Shown here piece after piece: positions 33,489-42,189 of a DNA stretch of 64,000 nt (position 1 is its first letter; each line of letters starts with the position of its first letter). Source of the stretch: LSUCC0057 sp048549915 (GTDB lineage: Bacteria > Pseudomonadota > Gammaproteobacteria > Pseudomonadales > Porticoccaceae); contig JBLYYE010000016.1 of NCBI GenBank assembly GCA_048549915.1, positions 1 to 64,000 on the forward strand, written 5' to 3'. A model generated the notes under the pieces. It was not told the origin of the DNA. It worked only from the letters and a program-made list of their open reading frames with translations, and searched no databases. The position numbers were made by a program, and so were the translations under genes.

Positions 33489-33899
33489 TTATTCATCGCC
33501 TCTGCTGGCGTTTTGATCATCGCTGCGAAGAAGAGCCGAACGCACTGCGGTTAACAGCTCATCTGCACTAAAAGGCTTAACTAAGTAGCCATCTGCACCC
33601 ATCAGTTTGCCCCGCGCCTGATCAAACAAGCTCTGCTTGCTCGAGACCAGGACAACCGGCAAGTGGCGCATTTCACTGTGCCCTTTGAGAATTGCTGTCA
33701 ACTGCAAGCCATCGAGGCGCGGCATCATAATATCAACCAGCACTAGATCTGGCTGTTTGGCAACTACGGCAGCCAGACCGTCATACCCATCCACCGCCTC
33801 AACCACTTGCGCACCCTCTTTCTCCAGGATTGCACAGGCTGCGCCGCGCACAGTTTGACTGTCGTCGATAACCACTATCAGATAGGGCGATAGGTCCAT
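33489..33899 (-). CDS. PilG-like single-domain response regulator
   Basis: Receiver domain only, 136 residues, the size of P. aeruginosa PilG (135). The phosphoacceptor Asp is in LVDIMMPRLDG, the acidic pair in VVIDDSQTVR, and the conserved Lys in YLVKPFSADELL; SSKQSLFDQARGKLMGADGYL also resembles PilG. It is the first gene of the operon and divergent from gshB, exactly as pilG is in Pseudomonas. A PilH partner is not present here. Confidence 0.88.
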   Translation of the reverse strand: MDLSPYLIVVIDDSQTVRGAACAILEKEGAQVVEAVDGYDGLAAVVAKQPDLVLVDIMMPRLDGLQLTAILKGHSEMRHLPVVLVSSKQSLFDQARGKLMGADGYLVKPFSADELLTAVRSALLRSDDQNASRGDE

Positions 33900-33969
33900 A
33901 GATTTAGCTCTTAGTAACGGCGTAGTGCCGGTCAAATTGTATTTTATATTCTAACGCTATTAATACTTG

Positions 33970-33982
33970 TGCCACAGTGGCA
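33970..33982. promoter_or_regulatory. Palindrome between the PilG-like operon and gshB
   Basis: tgccac-a-gtggca is a perfect 6-bp-arm inverted repeat in the 143-base divergent interval. AT-rich -10-like sequences (ttatat, taatac) surround it. It is a candidate operator for either side, with no recognised regulator. Confidence 0.35.
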
Positions 33983-34042
33983 AATCCATCTCGCTCAGGT
34001 GACAATGGATGCCAGCTGACCAGAACCGACGGAGCGCGGCCA

Positions 34043-35008
34043 ATGCCTAGAAAACTCGGGGTAGTGATGGACCCCATCGAGACCATCAACTTTAAGAAAG
34101 ATACCACGCTCGCCCTGCTGCTCGCGGCTCAGCGCGCCGGCTTCGAACTGAACTATATGAAGCAGAGCGATCTTTACATTGAGGACGGCAAAGCTTGCGC
34201 CGCTATGCGTGCTCTACAAGTTTTCGACGATGCGCAAAATTGGCACAAACTGGGCGCCGCGGTGGATCAACCGCTCTCTACACTCGACACCATTATCATG
34301 CGCAAAGACCCACCTTTTGATGGTGAGTTTATCTACTCAACCTACATACTCGAGGCCGCCGAACGGGATGGCGTACTAGTGGTGAACCGTCCCCAGAGTT
34401 TGCGCGACTGCAACGAAAAGGTCTTTGCCACGCAATTTGCTGGTTGCACACCTCCGCTGTTGGTCAGCCGCGACCAAACTCGCCTCAAACAGTTTCATGC
34501 CGAGCACGGCGATGTAGTCTATAAGCCTCTGGACGGCATGGGTGGCAGCTCAATTTTTCGCGTTCGCGAAGGCGACCAAAACCTCAATGTTATTTTGGAG
34601 ACAGTGACCCAATTCGGCACACAAATGATCATGGCGCAACGCTTTTTGCCCCAAATCGACGCTGGAGATAAGCGCGTTTTGGTGGTTGACGGCGAAGTGA
34701 TCGATCACTGTTTAGCGCGCCTGCCGACTGGCAGTGACTTCCGCGGCAACCTCGCCGCCGGTGGTCGCGGCGTTGTACAACCGTTGAGCGATCGCGATCG
34801 CGAAATTGCGCAGAGCGTAGCGCCAAGCCTAAAACAGCGAGGACTGTTGTTTGTTGGCCTCGATATCATCGGCGACTATTTAACCGAGATCAATGTCACC
34901 AGCCCCACCTGTCTTCGCGAAATTGAAGCCGCCACCCAAATCCCTATCGCCGACAAGTTAATGGCCGCAATTGTGCGCCAACTCGAAAGCACTGGGGTTG
35001 CAGAATAG
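34043..35008 (+). CDS. gshB: Glutathione synthetase
   Basis: ATP-grasp enzyme that adds glycine to gamma-glutamylcysteine. MPRKLGVVMDPIETINFKKDTTLAL opens the protein; KPLDGMGGSSIFRV (glycine-rich loop), EINVTSPTCLREIE and DGEVIDHCLARLP are family motifs. The ATG at 34043 gives 321 residues. It is divergent from the PilG-like gene and begins a gshB-yqgE-ruvX unit. gshA is 22 kb away in this same window. Confidence 0.96.
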   Translation: MPRKLGVVMDPIETINFKKDTTLALLLAAQRAGFELNYMKQSDLYIEDGKACAAMRALQVFDDAQNWHKLGAAVDQPLSTLDTIIMRKDPPFDGEFIYSTYILEAAERDGVLVVNRPQSLRDCNEKVFATQFAGCTPPLLVSRDQTRLKQFHAEHGDVVYKPLDGMGGSSIFRVREGDQNLNVILETVTQFGTQMIMAQRFLPQIDAGDKRVLVVDGEVIDHCLARLPTGSDFRGNLAAGGRGVVQPLSDRDREIAQSVAPSLKQRGLLFVGLDIIGDYLTEINVTSPTCLREIEAATQIPIADKLMAAIVRQLESTGVAE

Positions 35009-35032
35009 TTTGTGCGCCGCCATATTGTCACT

Positions 35033-35611
35033 ATGACTGACTCTTCACCCGCCTCTTTCCAATCTCTCAAACACCATTTTTTAGTGGCAATGCCGGGGCT
35101 CAACGATCCCACTTTTGAGAGCGCTTTAATCTACCTTTGCGAACACACCGCAGAGGGGGCAATGGGCTTTATCGTCAACCATCAGCTCGACATTCCGATC
35201 AGTACGGTATTCAAACAACTCGAACTGACATTTGATGAACAGTGCGGTTTGGCACCTCTATTTGACGGCGGACCGGTGCAGCGCGATCGCGGTTTTATTC
35301 TGCACGACGCCTGCGAGCGCCAGTGGCAATCAACCACACATCTGCACAGCGACATCTGCCTGACCGCTTCGCAAGATATCCTCGCCGATATCGCTGTGGG
35401 CCGCGGACCAGACTGCGCACTGGTTACCATAGGCTACTCCGCCTGGTCGGCAGGCCAACTCGAGCAAGAGCTGGCCGACAATGCCTGGCTGACTGTACCT
35501 GCCAACAGCGATATTATTTTTCGCACCCCTATGGCCGAGCGCCAACAGGCGGCAGCGCAATCGATCGGTGTAGATTTAAGCGCCCTGGCACCCGATGCCG
35601 GCCACGGGTAG
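35033..35611 (+). CDS. yqgE: YqgE/AlgH family protein (DUF179)
   Basis: The 192-residue protein of unknown function has HHFLVAMPGLNDPTFESALIYLCEH and GAMGFIVNHQ, the standard DUF179 start, and GGPVQRDRGFILH. It is probably transcribed with gshB and ruvX, its usual neighbours. The start is the ATG at 35033; a GTG at 35012 directly after gshB is an alternative. Confidence 0.92.
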   Translation: MTDSSPASFQSLKHHFLVAMPGLNDPTFESALIYLCEHTAEGAMGFIVNHQLDIPISTVFKQLELTFDEQCGLAPLFDGGPVQRDRGFILHDACERQWQSTTHLHSDICLTASQDILADIAVGRGPDCALVTIGYSAWSAGQLEQELADNAWLTVPANSDIIFRTPMAERQQAAAQSIGVDLSALAPDAGHG

Positions 35612-35617
35612 TCGCTG

Positions 35618-36046
35618 TTGAATTCCAATAAATCTGAACAGTTGCTCGGTTTTGATTTTGGCTTGCGGCAAATTGGTGTCGCCACTGGCCACACGCAAAC
35701 GGGTTTGGTGACGCCACTGCAGATTCTCACCTGCAAAGATGGCGGCCCGCCGTGGCAGGCTATAACCAGACTGATTGAAGAGTGGCAACCGGTCCGCTTA
35801 CTGGTCGGCTTACCGCTGAATATGGACGGCAGCGACAGCGAGTTGGCGCGTTTGGCGCGGCGCTTTGGCAACCGCCTCAATGGCCGCACGGGTATTGCCG
35901 TGAGTTGGGTAGATGAGCGTCTGAGCAGCCGCGAGGCGCGCCAACGCAATCGACAACTCGACAACCCCAGGGCTCACGATCAGATCGACGACCTCGCTGC
36001 TGCACTCATTGTGCAGCGTTATCTAGAGCAATTGGCCGCTCACTGA
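35618..36046 (+). CDS. ruvX: Putative Holliday junction resolvase / pre-16S rRNA nuclease RuvX
   Basis: RNase H-like fold protein of 142 residues with the metal-binding Asp in LGFDFGLRQIGVA and others in GLPLNMDGSDSE and DERLSS. E. coli YqgF processes the 16S rRNA 5' end; a resolvase role has also been proposed. A TTG start at 35618 fits the family N-terminus. The last 7 bases overlap the convergent pilT. Confidence 0.92.
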   Translation: MNSNKSEQLLGFDFGLRQIGVATGHTQTGLVTPLQILTCKDGGPPWQAITRLIEEWQPVRLLVGLPLNMDGSDSELARLARRFGNRLNGRTGIAVSWVDERLSSREARQRNRQLDNPRAHDQIDDLAAALIVQRYLEQLAAH

Positions 36047-37092
36047 AAAACTTCCGGTGCGCGCGCCTGCACGGCGGCAATCGCCGGCTCAATGACTCCA
36101 GAGTTCACTAACTGCAACAGGTGCTGGTCGAGTGTCTGCATGCCAACCGCAGCACCGCTTTGCAGTGCCGAGTATATTTGTGGGATTTTATCTTCGCGGA
36201 TCATATTGCGCACTGCGCTGGTACCGATCAATATTTCGTGTGCCGCCGCACGGCCACCGCCGATCTTTTTCAACAGTGTCTGCGAGACCACCGCTTGCAG
36301 TGACTCAGAGAGCATGGAGCGCACCATAGATTTTTCTGCAGCGGGAAAGACATCCACAATCCGATCAATTGTTTTCGCCGCCGATGAAGTGTGCAGGGTG
36401 GCAAAAACCAGATGGCCGGTCTCCGCTGCCGTCAGCGCCAGGCGTATTGTCTCGAGGTCTCTCAGCTCACCGACCAAAATGACATCGGGGTCTTCACGCA
36501 GTGCGGAGCGCAATGCAGCGCTAAAACTGTGGGTGTCTCGGTGAACCTCGCGCTGATTGATCAGACAGCGGTTGCTCTGATGAACAAATTCAATCGGATC
36601 TTCAATGGTTAATATATGGCTCTGTCGACTGTTGTTAATGTAATCAATCAACGCAGCTAACGTGGTCGACTTGCCCGATCCGGTCGGTCCCGTCACCAGC
36701 ACCAAACCGCGCGGCAACTGCGCCAAACGCTTGAAGGTTTCACCTAGACCAAGCTCTTCGAGACTCAGGACTTGGCTGGGTATAGTCCGAAAGACCGCAC
36801 CGGGGCCGCGGCTGTGGACAAAAGCATTAACCCGAAAACGCGCAGTCCCTGGCAGCTCATAGCTGTAATCACACTCCAACTGCTGCTGCCACTCAGCGCG
36901 ACGTGCTGCCCCCGACTCACCCTCACCAAAGGTCGCCTCAATCATCGCCGCGACATCGGCCGCTGCCTGGTCGGGCAGATTCACCTGGGTCACATCGCCG
37001 TCAATTCGCAGCATCGGCGGCAAACCCGCCGAAAGGTGCAAATCTGAAGCGCCCTGCGCAGCACTAAAAGCCAGCAATTGATTAATATCCAC
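36040..37092 (-). CDS. pilT: Type IV pilus retraction ATPase PilT
   Basis: Hexameric ATPase that retracts type IV pili. Walker A GPTGSGKST (135-143), the Asp and His boxes (ILTIEDPIEFVHQ, ALREDPDVILVGELRD, GHLVFATLHTSSA) and the C-terminal AVRNMIREDKIPQIYSALQ needed for retraction are all present. It is 350 residues. In Pseudomonas pilU follows pilT; there is no pilU here. Its presence fits the Pil-Chp-like operon 2 kb away. Confidence 0.96.
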   Translation of the reverse strand: MDINQLLAFSAAQGASDLHLSAGLPPMLRIDGDVTQVNLPDQAAADVAAMIEATFGEGESGAARRAEWQQQLECDYSYELPGTARFRVNAFVHSRGPGAVFRTIPSQVLSLEELGLGETFKRLAQLPRGLVLVTGPTGSGKSTTLAALIDYINNSRQSHILTIEDPIEFVHQSNRCLINQREVHRDTHSFSAALRSALREDPDVILVGELRDLETIRLALTAAETGHLVFATLHTSSAAKTIDRIVDVFPAAEKSMVRSMLSESLQAVVSQTLLKKIGGGRAAAHEILIGTSAVRNMIREDKIPQIYSALQSGAAVGMQTLDQHLLQLVNSGVIEPAIAAVQARAPEVFQ

Positions 37093-37180
37093 TTTATACC
37101 TCGCGGTTGGGGCGGTGGCGGTTAACCGCTGCCGTCAGTTGCAGTATGCTTAGCAACCAATGATTTAATGAGCCACTGTC

Positions 37181-37894
37181 ATGAGTTCAATAGCTGACAA
37201 CATTAGCGCCGTGCAACAGCGTGTGCAACACGCTCTGCACAGTGCTGGCCGCACTGACAACAGCGTTCAGCTATTAGCGGTGAGCAAAACCAAGCCCCAA
37301 CAGGATATTGTTGCCGCACACGCTGCCGGCCTAAAGGCCTTTGGTGAAAATTATCTGCAAGAGGCAGAGGAGAAGATTTCTGCATTGAGCGGTTTCACCG
37401 AAACACTGGAGTGGCACTTTATCGGCCCACTGCAGTCAAACAAAGCACGGCGTGCCGCCGAGTTATTCAGCTGGGTACATAGCGTCGACCGTCTCAAAAT
37501 AGCCCAGCGCCTAGCGGCGCAGCGCCCTGTAGAGATGGCGCCGCTGAATATCTGTTTACAGATCAATATCGATCGCGAAGAGAGCAAATCTGGATTGCTG
37601 CCAGAGCAGTTGACCGAGGTAGCTGAAGCGGTATTGTTATTGCCGCAACTGCGTCTGCGCGGGTTGATGGCCATCCCACAAGCGCGCACAGATCTCGCTG
37701 AGCAGCGTCAAGCTTTCGCTGCGGTGCGCCAACTACGCGACACCCTCAATGCCACGCTACCGGGGCTGCGCGGACAACCGATGGACACTTTGTCGATGGG
37801 TATGTCGGGTGATCTCGAAGCGGCGATTGCTGAGGGAGCTACTATTGTTCGCATTGGCAGCGATATTTTTGGCGCACGAGCGCCACTGGGTTAG
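37181..37894 (+). CDS. yggS: PLP homeostasis protein YggS
   Basis: PLP-binding alanine racemase-fold protein without racemase activity, 237 residues. PLP would bind Lys in LLAVSKTKPQQDIV; FGENYLQEAEEK, WHFIGPLQSNK and SMGMSGDLEAAIAEGATIVRIGSDIFG are classic. It is divergent from pilT and upstream of proC and yggT, the usual order. Confidence 0.96.
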   Translation: MSSIADNISAVQQRVQHALHSAGRTDNSVQLLAVSKTKPQQDIVAAHAAGLKAFGENYLQEAEEKISALSGFTETLEWHFIGPLQSNKARRAAELFSWVHSVDRLKIAQRLAAQRPVEMAPLNICLQINIDREESKSGLLPEQLTEVAEAVLLLPQLRLRGLMAIPQARTDLAEQRQAFAAVRQLRDTLNATLPGLRGQPMDTLSMGMSGDLEAAIAEGATIVRIGSDIFGARAPLG

Positions 37895-37935
37895 GATAAA
37901 CCGCTACAATCTGCACATCACTACGGACCTCTCCT

Positions 37936-38778
37936 ATGGACTCTCTGTTATTTGTTGGCGGCGGCAATATGGCGCGCAGTTTAATTGGCGGAATCATCGC
38001 TGCAGGCCACCGCGCGGAGGCGATTACTGTCTGTGAGCCCAACCGCGGTGCGCGCGAATCTCTGGCCGGCGACTTTGGCGTCAACGTTGCCACTGAACTC
38101 GATACCGTCAGTTGTGCACGACGCGCCGATGCCATTATTTTGGCGGTAAAACCCCAAGTCATGGCGCAGGTAGCCGAGGGGCTGGCCCCCGCCTTAGAGC
38201 ATCGACCGGTAGTCATCTCTATCGCTGCGGGTATTAATTGTCACGCTCTCAGCCACTGGCTGGGAAGCGCCACACCGATTGTGCGCGCCATGCCCAATAC
38301 CCCCGCACTGTTGCAACAAGGCGCCACCGGGCTGTTTGCCGACGGCTCTGTGACCGCCGAACAAAAACAGTTAGTCGCGGGCTTATTCAGCGCTATCGGC
38401 ATCGCCGAATGGGTCGCAGAAGAAAGATTGATAGACACCATAACTGCACTCTCTGGCAGTGGCCCCGCCTACTTTTTCCTGCTCATGGAGCTGATGGCCA
38501 AAGTGGCAGAGGAGATGGGGCTCAGCGCAGAAACAGCGCAAAAGCTTACCATCCAAACCGCGCAAGGTGCCGCCAATATGGCTGTGCAAAGTAGTGATAG
38601 CCCGGCAACCCTGCGCGGCAAAGTCACCTCGCCCGGCGGTACCACCGAGCGGGCGCTGGCGCTGTTTGCCAGCCAGGGGCTGGAGGCGACCGTGCGCACC
38701 GCGATGCTGGGTGCCGCAGAGCGCAGTGCCGAGATGGCGGCTGAGCTGACGCCACCTGTGACACCTGAGGGAGAATAA
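37936..38778 (+). CDS. proC: Pyrroline-5-carboxylate reductase
   Basis: Last enzyme of proline synthesis. The N-terminal NAD(P) fold starts LLFVGGGNMARSLIGG, followed by LAVKPQ and the C-terminal signature TALSGSGPAYFFLLMELM and KVTSPGGTTERAL. It is 280 residues and lies 4 bases ahead of yggT. Confidence 0.97.
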   Translation: MDSLLFVGGGNMARSLIGGIIAAGHRAEAITVCEPNRGARESLAGDFGVNVATELDTVSCARRADAIILAVKPQVMAQVAEGLAPALEHRPVVISIAAGINCHALSHWLGSATPIVRAMPNTPALLQQGATGLFADGSVTAEQKQLVAGLFSAIGIAEWVAEERLIDTITALSGSGPAYFFLLMELMAKVAEEMGLSAETAQKLTIQTAQGAANMAVQSSDSPATLRGKVTSPGGTTERALALFASQGLEATVRTAMLGAAERSAEMAAELTPPVTPEGE

Positions 38779-38782
38779 AACG

Positions 38783-39313
38783 ATGGTCTACCTGCTGGGA
38801 ATACTCTTACAATTAATCAGCACCTTGCTGCTGCTGCGAATCTTGTTGCAAGCGCTGCGTGCGGATTTTTACAATCCTCTGTCGCAAATGGTATTTAAAC
38901 TTTCAGCGCCAGTAGTCGAACCGCTCAGTCGCCTGCTGCCCCCGATCGGCCGCTTTAACATCGCCGCCCTAGTCGCTGTGCTCGGCATCCGTGTGGCTTT
39001 TTTTTCATTTGGCGGCAATCCGCTGCCGGCGGCATCTATCGGCGCCAGCTACTCACTCTTAGTGCTGCTGTTTGACCTCTATTTTTGGGGGATTTTTATT
39101 CTCATCATCGCCAGCTGGGTCGGCGGTCACGGCAATCCCATGCTGGCGGTAGTCCAGCAGATTATAGAGCCCTACCTCTCTGTATTCCGCCGAGTGATAC
39201 CGCCACTGGGCATGATCGATCTGTCGCCTATGGCGGCTATTTTTGTCCTGATTATGGTGCGCGATCGCGGACTGCCGATGTTTTTTAACTGGTTTCAGGG
39301 TATTTTGTTGTGA
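38783..39313 (+). CDS. yggT: YggT family membrane protein
   Basis: The 176-residue inner-membrane protein has two tandem YGGT repeats, each with two hydrophobic helices (LLLRILLQALRADFYNPLSQMVFKLSAPVVEPLSRLLPP, then LIIASWVGGHGNPMLAVVQQIIEPYLSVFRRVIPPLGMIDLSPM). Function is unclear; it has been linked to osmotic tolerance. It follows proC as in many gammaproteobacteria. Confidence 0.95.
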   Translation: MVYLLGILLQLISTLLLLRILLQALRADFYNPLSQMVFKLSAPVVEPLSRLLPPIGRFNIAALVAVLGIRVAFFSFGGNPLPAASIGASYSLLVLLFDLYFWGIFILIIASWVGGHGNPMLAVVQQIIEPYLSVFRRVIPPLGMIDLSPMAAIFVLIMVRDRGLPMFFNWFQGILL

Positions 39314-39386
39314 TCGTTGCTTGTCCTCACTCGATTACAAACTTAGACTCGTCTCTATCAAATAGAATTGAGTAATACTCCCCGCT

Positions 39387-40544
39387 ATGTCTGACACTCC
39401 GCAGGCCGACTCAGTCGGTATCGTCGCCAGCCGCACAGTTGCTATTGAGCAACCGCTGACGCTCGCTTGCGGGGAGGTGTTGGAGCGCCACGAGCTTGAG
39501 ATCGAGTGCTACGGCGAGCTCAATGGTCGCGGTGACAACGCCATATTGATCTGCCACGCTCTCAGCGGCCATCATCACGCCGCCGGCTACCATCCAGGCG
39601 ATAGCCGTCCCGGCTGGTGGGACCACTACATAGGTCCCGGTAAACCGATCGATACCTCGCGTTTTTTTGTGGTCTGCCCGACCAACATCGGCAGCTGTTT
39701 TGGCAGTACCGGCCCGCTGTCGATCAACCCAGCTACCGGTAGGGCTTGGGGCGCTGAATTTCCACCACTGCGCGCGCGCGATTGGGTCAACTCACAGCGG
39801 CTGCTGATGGATAGCCTTGGCATCAATCGCTGGGCTGCCGTTGTCGGCGGCAGTCTCGGCGGTATGCAGGCGATGCGCTGGTCTCTGGAGTACCCCGAAC
39901 TGCTCGACCACTGCGTTGTTATCGCCTCGGCAATGAAACTCAGCGCTCAAAATATCGCCTTTAATGAGATCGCCCGCCGGGCGATTAAATCTGATCCCGA
40001 TTTTTGCAATGGAGACTATGCGGCACAGGGTCGCTCACCACAGCGCGGCCTGGCCTTGGCACGAATGATCGGCCACGTCACTTATCTATCAGATGCCCTG
40101 ATGGGACAAAAATTTGGCCGCGATCTGCGCTTGGGAGACTTTACTACCGGCAGCGCCGATCCGGTGCAATTTGAGATAGAGAGCTACCTCAACCATCAAG
40201 GCGATAAGTTTTCTGGCGTCTTTGATGCCAATAGCTATCTACTGATTACTAAAATGCTCGACTACTTTGATCTGGCTCGCGAATACAACAACGATCCGCA
40301 AGCGGCATTTAATTGCGCTCGCTGTCAATTTCAGGTGATTTCGTTCTCCAGTGACTGGCGCTTTGCCCCAGATCGCTCGCGCGAAATTGTCGATGCTCTG
40401 GTCGCCGCGGGCCGCGATGTCAGCTATTGCGAAATTGAATCAGACCAAGGCCACGATGCCTTTCTACTGCCCAATCCACGCTATCAAGCGGCACTCGGGG
40501 CCTACCTGGCGCGCGCAGCAGAGACCGTGGAGCGACGCCAATGA
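39387..40544 (+). CDS. metX: Homoserine O-acyltransferase MetX
   Basis: Alpha/beta-hydrolase enzyme that acylates homoserine in methionine synthesis, 385 residues. The nucleophile Ser is in VVGGSLGGMQAM; Asp and His of the triad are in FSSDWRFAPD and ESDQGHDAFLL. MetX encoded with MetW is often succinyl-specific in Pseudomonas relatives, but acetyl specificity cannot be ruled out. It overlaps metW by 4 bases. Confidence 0.95.
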   Translation: MSDTPQADSVGIVASRTVAIEQPLTLACGEVLERHELEIECYGELNGRGDNAILICHALSGHHHAAGYHPGDSRPGWWDHYIGPGKPIDTSRFFVVCPTNIGSCFGSTGPLSINPATGRAWGAEFPPLRARDWVNSQRLLMDSLGINRWAAVVGGSLGGMQAMRWSLEYPELLDHCVVIASAMKLSAQNIAFNEIARRAIKSDPDFCNGDYAAQGRSPQRGLALARMIGHVTYLSDALMGQKFGRDLRLGDFTTGSADPVQFEIESYLNHQGDKFSGVFDANSYLLITKMLDYFDLAREYNNDPQAAFNCARCQFQVISFSSDWRFAPDRSREIVDALVAAGRDVSYCEIESDQGHDAFLLPNPRYQAALGAYLARAAETVERRQ

Positions 40545-41134
40545 GAGACGATTTTGGGTTTATTACACGCTGGATAGCCCCCAATTCGCGGGTACTCGAC
40601 CTCGGTTGCGGCGATGGTGCGCTGTTACACGAACTGGCTGAGAAACACGCAGTGCGGGGATATGGGCTGGAAATTGATCCCGACTCCATACAGGCTTGTA
40701 TTGCCCGCGGCGTCAATGTCATTGAGCAAGACCTCAATAACAGCTTAGATAACTTTGCTGATCAGAGCTTTGACACAGTGGTAATGACACAGGCACTTCA
40801 GGCGATGCGTTACCCCCATTTAGTGCTCGACGAGATGTTGCGCATCGGCCGGCAGTGTATTGTCACCTTTCCCAATTTTGGCCAGTGGCGGGCGCGCGCT
40901 TACCTCGCCTTGCAAGGTCGTATGCCGGTCACTAAACAGCTCAGCTACCAGTGGTACGATACTCCCAACATCCACTTTTTTACCTACCGCGACTTTGAAC
41001 AACTCTGCTCAGAGCGAGGTATTGCTATTTTGCAGCGCAAGCGTTTAGCCACTGGCTGGCCCGACCGCTGGCTAACCGGATTTATGCCTAACGTATTTAC
41101 CGAAACAGCGGTTTATCAACTGAGCCGCCGCTAA
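40541..41134 (+). CDS. metW: Methionine biosynthesis protein MetW
   Basis: SAM-methyltransferase-fold protein of 197 residues with VLDLGCGDGALLHEL and the MetW-specific FPNFGQWRARAYL. It is the constant partner of MetX; recent work in the family suggests it activates MetX. It is translated from an ATGA overlap with metX. Confidence 0.95.
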   Translation: MRDDFGFITRWIAPNSRVLDLGCGDGALLHELAEKHAVRGYGLEIDPDSIQACIARGVNVIEQDLNNSLDNFADQSFDTVVMTQALQAMRYPHLVLDEMLRIGRQCIVTFPNFGQWRARAYLALQGRMPVTKQLSYQWYDTPNIHFFTYRDFEQLCSERGIAILQRKRLATGWPDRWLTGFMPNVFTETAVYQLSRR

Positions 41135-41150
41135 CTAGGGAGGTCTTTAT

Positions 41151-41579
41151 ATGTCTCGTTTGCGCGCACTGTTCTGGGTTCCACTGTGTTTATTGATCGC
41201 CTCTTTTTGTCAGGCGGTCGAGGTGCCTCTCGGCGATGGCTATCGGATCGTCTACAGTGCTTTTAACAGTACATTTTTGCAGCCAGAGGTCGCCAACAGC
41301 TACCAGCTGCGGCGCTCGCGCGATGCTGGCTTGGTTAATATTGCCGTCGTCGATAGCGACAACCGCACTCACCCCGCTGAGCTCAGTGGGCTCGCCAGCA
41401 ATATTTTTCAACAGCAGCAGACTCTAGAGTTCCTCACTATTGATGAAGGCGATGCTATCTACTATCTGGCCCCGTTCAAGATTGATGGCGAATCCTTTCT
41501 CAGCTTTGATATCACCGTTACCGCGGCGCAACTGGCGCCGAGAACGTTTAACTTTAAGAAACGCTTTTATGAAGAGTGA
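41151..41579 (+). CDS. DUF4426 family exported protein
   Basis: The 142-residue protein begins with a signal peptide ending near FCQAVE. The rest is a small beta-rich domain (YRIVYSAFNSTFLQPEVANSY, FNFKKRFYEE) of the DUF4426 family, function unknown. The position between metW and rdgB is normal for Pseudomonas-like genomes. The last 11 bases overlap rdgB. Confidence 0.85.
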   Translation: MSRLRALFWVPLCLLIASFCQAVEVPLGDGYRIVYSAFNSTFLQPEVANSYQLRRSRDAGLVNIAVVDSDNRTHPAELSGLASNIFQQQQTLEFLTIDEGDAIYYLAPFKIDGESFLSFDITVTAAQLAPRTFNFKKRFYEE

Positions 41580-42189
41580 TAGCAGTAGCAAACAGATTGT
41601 TTTGGCCAGCGGCAATCAGAAAAAAATAGATGAGCTGCAAACTCTCTTTCAACCGCGCGGTTGGCAGGTGGTACCGCAGGCGCATTTTAATGTCACCGAA
41701 GCTGAAGAGACCGCCTGTACATTTGTCGAAAACGCACTGCTCAAAGCTCGCAACGCGGCACTGCTGACCGGACTGCCGGCACTCGCTGACGACTCCGGAT
41801 TAGCCGTCGATGCTCTCTCCGGCGCACCGGGCATTTACTCGGCGCGCTATGCCGGCAAGGCGGCTAGCGACAGTGACAACTGCGATAAGTTACTGGCGGC
41901 ACTTGAGGGCGTCGAGGTTGCTCAGCGCGCGGCGCAATACCATGCCGTACTGGTCTTTTTGCGCCACGCCGAAGACCCCACCCCACTTATTTGCCACGGC
42001 AGCTGGAGCGGTGTGATAACCACTCAACCTCAAGGCGAGGGAGGCTTTGGCTACGACCCACTATTTTTTCTACCAGAGCTGGGTTGCACCGCCGCACAGC
42101 TGCCCGCCGAACAGAAAAACCGCCTCAGCCACCGCGCAGCCGCCAGCGCCCAACTGATTGCCGCACTCGACAACTTTTTACCCGGGTGA
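41569..42189 (+). CDS. rdgB: Non-canonical purine NTP pyrophosphatase
   Basis: Ham1/RdgB enzyme that hydrolyses dITP and XTP. VLASGNQKKIDELQTLF opens the fold; ENALLKARNAA, LADDSGLAVDALSGAPGIYSARYAG and GYDPLFF are conserved. The ATG at 41569 gives 206 residues and overlaps the previous gene. The C-terminus overlaps hemW by 4 bases. Confidence 0.96.
   Translation: MKSDSSSKQIVLASGNQKKIDELQTLFQPRGWQVVPQAHFNVTEAEETACTFVENALLKARNAALLTGLPALADDSGLAVDALSGAPGIYSARYAGKAASDSDNCDKLLAALEGVEVAQRAAQYHAVLVFLRHAEDPTPLICHGSWSGVITTQPQGEGGFGYDPLFFLPELGCTAAQLPAEQKNRLSHRAAASAQLIAALDNFLPG

Noticed and set aside
35434..35964. Open frame of 176 codons on the - strand over yqgE and ruvX
   Set aside because: It crosses two clear conserved genes and its Arg/Ser-rich composition is that of a shadow frame.
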